From NCBI GenBank assembly GCA_023458995.1, contig JAEWVV010000015.1, forward strand, positions 1 through 9,227: a DNA stretch of 9,227 bases, read 5' to 3'. The translations under genes and the position numbers were made by a program. Numbering within the stretch: position 1 is the first letter of the stretch; every line of letters starts with the position of its first letter. Positions 6,071 to 9,227 of this stretch are shown piece by piece. The notes under the pieces were generated by a model. The model worked only from the letters and a program-made list of their open reading frames with translations. It ran no database searches and was not told where the DNA came from. The stretch is from Bacillota bacterium. GTDB taxonomy: Bacteria > Bacillota_I > Bacilli_A > Acholeplasmatales > Acholeplasmataceae.

Positions 6071-8140
6071 TTATCCCCTCTTATAGAGAACATAAAGTAT
6101 ACTCGATCCCGCAACTAAGAGTACCGCTAGAGGAATCCATGACGTGAGTGGATAAGATTCATCGTTTGATAAAATCGTAATCAAACGATCCACCATCCTA
6201 TAATTTCCTCTTTCATCAACAACAACATAGGTTACAATATATGTTCCTACGTTATCAGTAGATATCGTTTCAGGGAATGTATATATATTGGGTTCACTAT
6301 AATTATCACTTACCTCAATACCATCGGTTAATCTGATGATTTCACCTTGTAAAACCATGAGATCTTCAAAAGTGATTGTAGGAGGAATACGGTCATCAAT
6401 AACGAATGTAAGGACTTGAATTGTTTGATTAAGTGAATGATCACTAAGACTAAAGATAACTTCATACTTACCGATTTTATCCCAGTTGATATCATGAGTG
6501 ATAATTACATCCTCAAATGAAAGACGATCGTAATTATCTTCTACAAAATCAATAAATGAAACCATATTTATTTCACTTTTTCCAACATCATGGAGGTAAT
6601 AATTCTGCTTGATTTTTAGTGTAGGTTCAATCATATCAATAACCATAATTTCAAAAGATAATGTTGATTCATTTTGAGATTGATCATATGCTTTTACATA
6701 AGCTTCATAAGATCCAACAACACTATAATTGACGTTTTCATCATGAAATATATACGTGATATTTTCAGTTTTATCGTATTGATCACTAAAACTAAAATAG
6801 TGTTTTAATTCTTTTCGTTCAAATCCAGTAACAACAATCTCATTTAATTGATTGATTAAAGGAGGAATGAGATCTACAATTTCTACATAACCCTGATAAA
6901 TCGCTTTATTACCCGATGAATCACTTACCTCAACCGTGATGGGATAACGTCCAGTAACACTCATTTTGGGAGTTGTATTAATTTTATACACAAGTGCATC
7001 TGAATCCGTAAAGTTATCAGTAAACATAAAATATTCACGATAAAATGGTTCAACTGAAAACACACTATAGACCAATGGGGTAATGATTTCAATCGTAGGT
7101 TTTATATCATCAACAACTTTTACATTGAGTTTTGTTTCTACTTTATTTCCAGACAGATCACTTAACTCAAAGTAGATGGAATAAGTTCCTAAGACATCTG
7201 ATTCAATGTCATGGGTAATCTTTACATCAGAAACTTTAAGTTCATCATAATTATCACTTACTTCAAGGATATAACTTTCAAGAAGTTCTCGGTCAATCAA
7301 CTGAAAAACAGTTATGTTAGGTGGTTTCGATTTTAGTTTTAAAATAGGTTTTTCAAGATCAGCGATCTCTATGATAAACGGTTCAATCGATTGATTTCCA
7401 CTATCATCGGTTGCAGTTATTCTTGCCTGATATATGCCTATTTTGTTATAGATGACGTTTAGGTCGTCTACTTCAATCCTTAAAACAATATCGACATTAT
7501 CTTTAATCGTAAAGAAACTTGACCAATCAAAAGTTGTATTGATATTAAGTTTAACTGCTTGTTTTAATGTGATTACAGGTGGTAAAGGATCGATTACTTC
7601 AAAAAAAACTTCTCTCATCACGACATTTGATGAAGGATCAGATATCCGGTATATCAGAGGGTAAATACCAACCACATTCGTTATCACTTTTGATGTATCA
7701 ACATGAATCAAGATTTCTTCAGGTTTATAGTAATTATCTGAAACAACAACACCTTCTGTTAAGTCAGGCATTTTATCTCCTATATTCATCCTCTTATCAG
7801 GTATCGTGATGATTGTTGGACCTGTTGTATCAACAACATCAAAAGTTACACTTCTGATATCGGATAAATGGTAATCAGGAAAATATGCTCTATACTTGAT
7901 TTGATATCTTCTCACCTGATTTGTATTCACGGTTGATATAAACGTCCATTCGACACCGTTTCTTTCATATTCAACCTTAGCACCAACTACCCAAAAATCA
8001 TTGATATATAGTTTAGCTTCTGGAAGATAACGATACTCTTCGATATGATCAAAAACAGGTACACGAATATAATCATTAATCCAATCGATTCTTGCAGTTA
8101 AGATTGTCACCATTTGGACAATATAAAGATAAAAGGACAT
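6071..8140 (-). CDS. Membrane-anchored surface protein with seven Ig-like (HYR/Big_3/DUF5011-type) repeats
   Basis: A protein of 689 residues with a weak N-terminal signal (hydrophobic residues about 3-16), a divergent domain to about 104, and seven beta-rich repeats at about 105-186, 187-263, 264-346, 347-425, 426-505, 506-585 and 586-657. A single membrane helix (about 668-686) and a KRG tail end the chain. Each repeat runs P-x-I, then (S/T/E)DN(Y/F), then G-x-Y, then SD-x-SGN, then V-x-D: the hallmark of bacterial extracellular Ig-like modules. There is no catalytic motif. A stalk or adhesin exposed outside and fixed by its C-terminal helix is the likely design; the ligand is unknown. Two ATGs are adjacent (8143, 8140); AGAGGTG lies 5 nt from the second but only about 2 from the first, so 8140 is preferred. 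An in-frame stop lies just upstream. No clear promoter or terminator separates it from the ABC gene before it, so the two may be cotranscribed. Confidence 0.8.
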   Translation of the reverse strand: MSFYLYIVQMVTILTARIDWINDYIRVPVFDHIEEYRYLPEAKLYINDFWVVGAKVEYERNGVEWTFISTVNTNQVRRYQIKYRAYFPDYHLSDIRSVTFDVVDTTGPTIITIPDKRMNIGDKMPDLTEGVVVSDNYYKPEEILIHVDTSKVITNVVGIYPLIYRISDPSSNVVMREVFFEVIDPLPPVITLKQAVKLNINTTFDWSSFFTIKDNVDIVLRIEVDDLNVIYNKIGIYQARITATDDSGNQSIEPFIIEIADLEKPILKLKSKPPNITVFQLIDRELLESYILEVSDNYDELKVSDVKITHDIESDVLGTYSIYFELSDLSGNKVETKLNVKVVDDIKPTIEIITPLVYSVFSVEPFYREYFMFTDNFTDSDALVYKINTTPKMSVTGRYPITVEVSDSSGNKAIYQGYVEIVDLIPPLINQLNEIVVTGFERKELKHYFSFSDQYDKTENITYIFHDENVNYSVVGSYEAYVKAYDQSQNESTLSFEIMVIDMIEPTLKIKQNYYLHDVGKSEINMVSFIDFVEDNYDRLSFEDVIITHDINWDKIGKYEVIFSLSDHSLNQTIQVLTFVIDDRIPPTITFEDLMVLQGEIIRLTDGIEVSDNYSEPNIYTFPETISTDNVGTYIVTYVVVDERGNYRMVDRLITILSNDESYPLTSWIPLAVLLVAGSSILYVLYKRG
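6170..7828 (-). repeat. Tandem array of seven Ig-like protein repeats, three subtypes
   Basis: Seven units of 72-83 residues fall by eye into subtypes. Units 1 and 7 share an (E/D)G(V/I)-x-VSDNY-x-x-P core. Units 3 and 6 share DNYD, DV-x-ITHDI, G-x-Y, LSD-x-S-x-N and DD-x-x-PTI. Units 2, 4 and 5 have an aromatic FF/YF pair before a less regular DN loop. The order is therefore A-B-C-B-B-C-A. Units 3 and 6 are the closest pair and lie 240 residues apart, three unit lengths. Confidence 0.65.
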
Positions 8141-8143
8141 CAT

Positions 8144-8199
8144 CTCACCTCTACATTATGATAGAGAATTTGATATCCTTTTACTTTAAATTTAATTAA
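8144..8199. other. A+T-rich spacer between ABC exporter and Ig-like gene
   Basis: These 56 nt hold the GAGGTGAG ribosome binding site of the Ig-like gene (8144-8151) and an A+T-only stretch with TTAATTAA. I see no G+C stem followed by T residues and no paired -35/-10 boxes, so readthrough from the ABC gene is the simplest way to transcribe the next gene. Confidence 0.4.
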
Positions 8200-9227
8200 T
8201 TATAAAACTGCTTCAAGTTCCTTACCCTTTTCTTTGAAGAACTGATTCTTATAAAGTTCAAAGTAAGCTCCTCTAAGATTGAGTAATTCTTCATGGGTAC
8301 CCATCTCAATGATTTTCCCCATTTCAAGCATCACGATTAAATCGCTATTAACAATTGTTGAAAGTCTATGTGCAACAACAAAACTTGTACGATCTGCTAA
8401 TAACTTATCTGTTGCTCTTTGAATGATTTCTTCAGATTCAGAATCGATGGATGAAGTTGCTTCATCAAGAATAAGTATTCTTGGATCAGCAAGCACTGCT
8501 CTTGCAAATGAGATCAATTGTTTTTGACCCACAGAAAGAAGATTACCACCTTCACCAACAAATGTTTCATAACCTTTATCGAGTTTTTGAACGAAATCAT
8601 CAACACCAACCATCTTAGCTGCGTAAATCACTTCTTCATCGGTTGCATTTAATCTACCATAACGTATATTTTCCATCACGGTTGTTGAGAATAAATGTGG
8701 ATTTTGAAGAACATAACCAAGTCTAGAATGTAACCAGTGAATCGAGCGTTCTCTATAATCAATACCATCGATTAAGATTTCGCCTTCTTTAGGTTCATAG
8801 AACCGAGATAGTAGATTTACAAGTGTTGTTTTACCTGATCCAGTATGACCAACTAATGCGACACTTTGACCACGTTTGATCTTTAAATTAAACTTTTCTA
8901 ATATGGTTTCATTATCTTTATAGTAGAATGTAACATCTTTAAACTCGACATCACCATGAAGTGGTTCCCATTCTTCCTTTTGATCGTCAAAAAGGTCACC
9001 ATACTTCTTGATCACTTCTTCTTTATCAAATAATTCTGGTTTTGTTTCAATGAGACCTACAATACGTTCAGCTGATGCTTGTGCATTTTGTAAATCAGAT
9101 AATGTTCTTGAAATTGCCATCACAGGTTCAAAGAAGTTGGTTGTATAGAATAAAAACATCTGTAATGTTCCTAATGTAATAACAGAACCAAGTGCATAAA
9201 TAGAACCTTGAATCATGGTTGTTGTTA
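8200..9227 (-). CDS. ABC exporter half-transporter, TMD-NBD fusion (partial, N-terminus beyond right edge)
   Basis: The C-terminal part of an ABCB/MdlB/LmrA-type exporter, which uses ATP to move lipids, drugs or peptides out through the cytoplasmic membrane as a dimer. The frame stays open to the right edge, so the Met at 9216 is internal and not the start. Numbering from that Met, residues 1-30 belong to the last transmembrane helices. The linker follows, then a complete nucleotide-binding domain: aromatic A-loop FYY (97-99), Walker A GHTGSGKTT (123-131), Q-loop Gln171, signature LSVGQ (227-231), Walker B ILILDE (247-252) with catalytic Glu252, D-loop SSID and H-loop His283. All ATPase residues are present, so this subunit should have a competent catalytic half. 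Such genes often come in pairs forming heterodimers; a partner may lie just upstream, outside the window. Substrate cannot be told from this part. The stop is TAA at 8200-8202, and the Ig-like surface protein gene follows closely. Confidence 0.95.
   Translation of the reverse strand, partial: TTTMIQGSIYALGSVITLGTLQMFLFYTTNFFEPVMAISRTLSDLQNAQASAERIVGLIETKPELFDKEEVIKKYGDLFDDQKEEWEPLHGDVEFKDVTFYYKDNETILEKFNLKIKRGQSVALVGHTGSGKTTLVNLLSRFYEPKEGEILIDGIDYRERSIHWLHSRLGYVLQNPHLFSTTVMENIRYGRLNATDEEVIYAAKMVGVDDFVQKLDKGYETFVGEGGNLLSVGQKQLISFARAVLADPRILILDEATSSIDSESEEIIQRATDKLLADRTSFVVAHRLSTIVNSDLIVMLEMGKIIEMGTHEELLNLRGAYFELYKNQFFKEKGKELEAVL

Noticed and set aside
7452..7809. Plus-strand frames of 70 and 76 codons opposite the Ig-like gene
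   Set aside because: Antisense to the repeat array, overlapping each other, with no domain or initiation signal.
8186..8204. TTAATTAA palindrome as a terminator or operator
   Set aside because: It is only A and T, has no G+C stem or following T-tract, and such palindromes are expected by chance in A+T-rich DNA.
8527..8541. LSVGQ instead of LSGGQ in the ABC signature as a sign of a degenerate site
   Set aside because: LSVGQ is a common variant in this exporter subfamily, and Walker A, Walker B Glu and the H-loop are intact.
1..9227. Possible use of UGA as tryptophan (Mycoplasma code)
   Set aside because: Trp is encoded by TGG throughout, no gene contains an internal in-frame TGA, and two genes end at TGA exactly where homology ends and where a terminator or the next gene begins.
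1..9227. tRNA, rRNA, riboswitch, CRISPR, insertion sequence or phage signals
   Set aside because: The intergenic gaps total only a few hundred bases and contain promoters, ribosome binding sites and terminators; no matching structures or direct repeats were seen.

Overview
The window is about two-thirds A+T and carries six genes, all on the minus strand, so transcription runs from high to low coordinates. TGG encodes Trp, and UGA acts as a stop: dnaE and the cation transporter gene both end in TGA. The gene set is a Gram-positive-type DnaE, a short flavodoxin, an ABC half-exporter, a CvpA-like protein and a large Ig-like surface protein. With the base composition and standard code, this suggests a Mollicutes-related Bacillota lineage that keeps UGA as stop (Acholeplasmatales, Izemoplasmatales or Haloplasmatales type). 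That placement is inference; no marker gene fixes the genus.

Layout, in transcription order from the right edge: (1) the C-terminal part of an ABC exporter subunit (TMD-NBD fusion) that runs off the right edge; (2) after 56-59 nt with no visible terminator, a membrane-anchored surface protein built from seven Ig-like repeats; (3) a flavodoxin with its own textbook promoter and a rho-independent terminator; (4) dnaE, the PHP-domain DNA polymerase III alpha subunit; (5) a cation diffusion facilitator whose ATG overlaps the dnaE stop (ATGA), followed by a terminator; (6) a CvpA-like four-helix membrane protein with a long acidic, internally repeated extracytoplasmic domain, which runs off the left edge.

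This gives four probable transcription units: ABC exporter + Ig-like protein (possibly reading into the flavodoxin gene), flavodoxin, dnaE + cation transporter, and the CvpA-like gene. The mix of replication, redox, metal efflux and cell-surface functions looks like ordinary chromosomal core. I see no mobile element, CRISPR array, RNA gene or phage module, and no intergenic gap longer than about 115 nt. I found no clear new biological system. The most interesting parts are the two surface-exposed repeat proteins (CvpA-like and Ig-like) and the unusual predicted metal site of the transporter.
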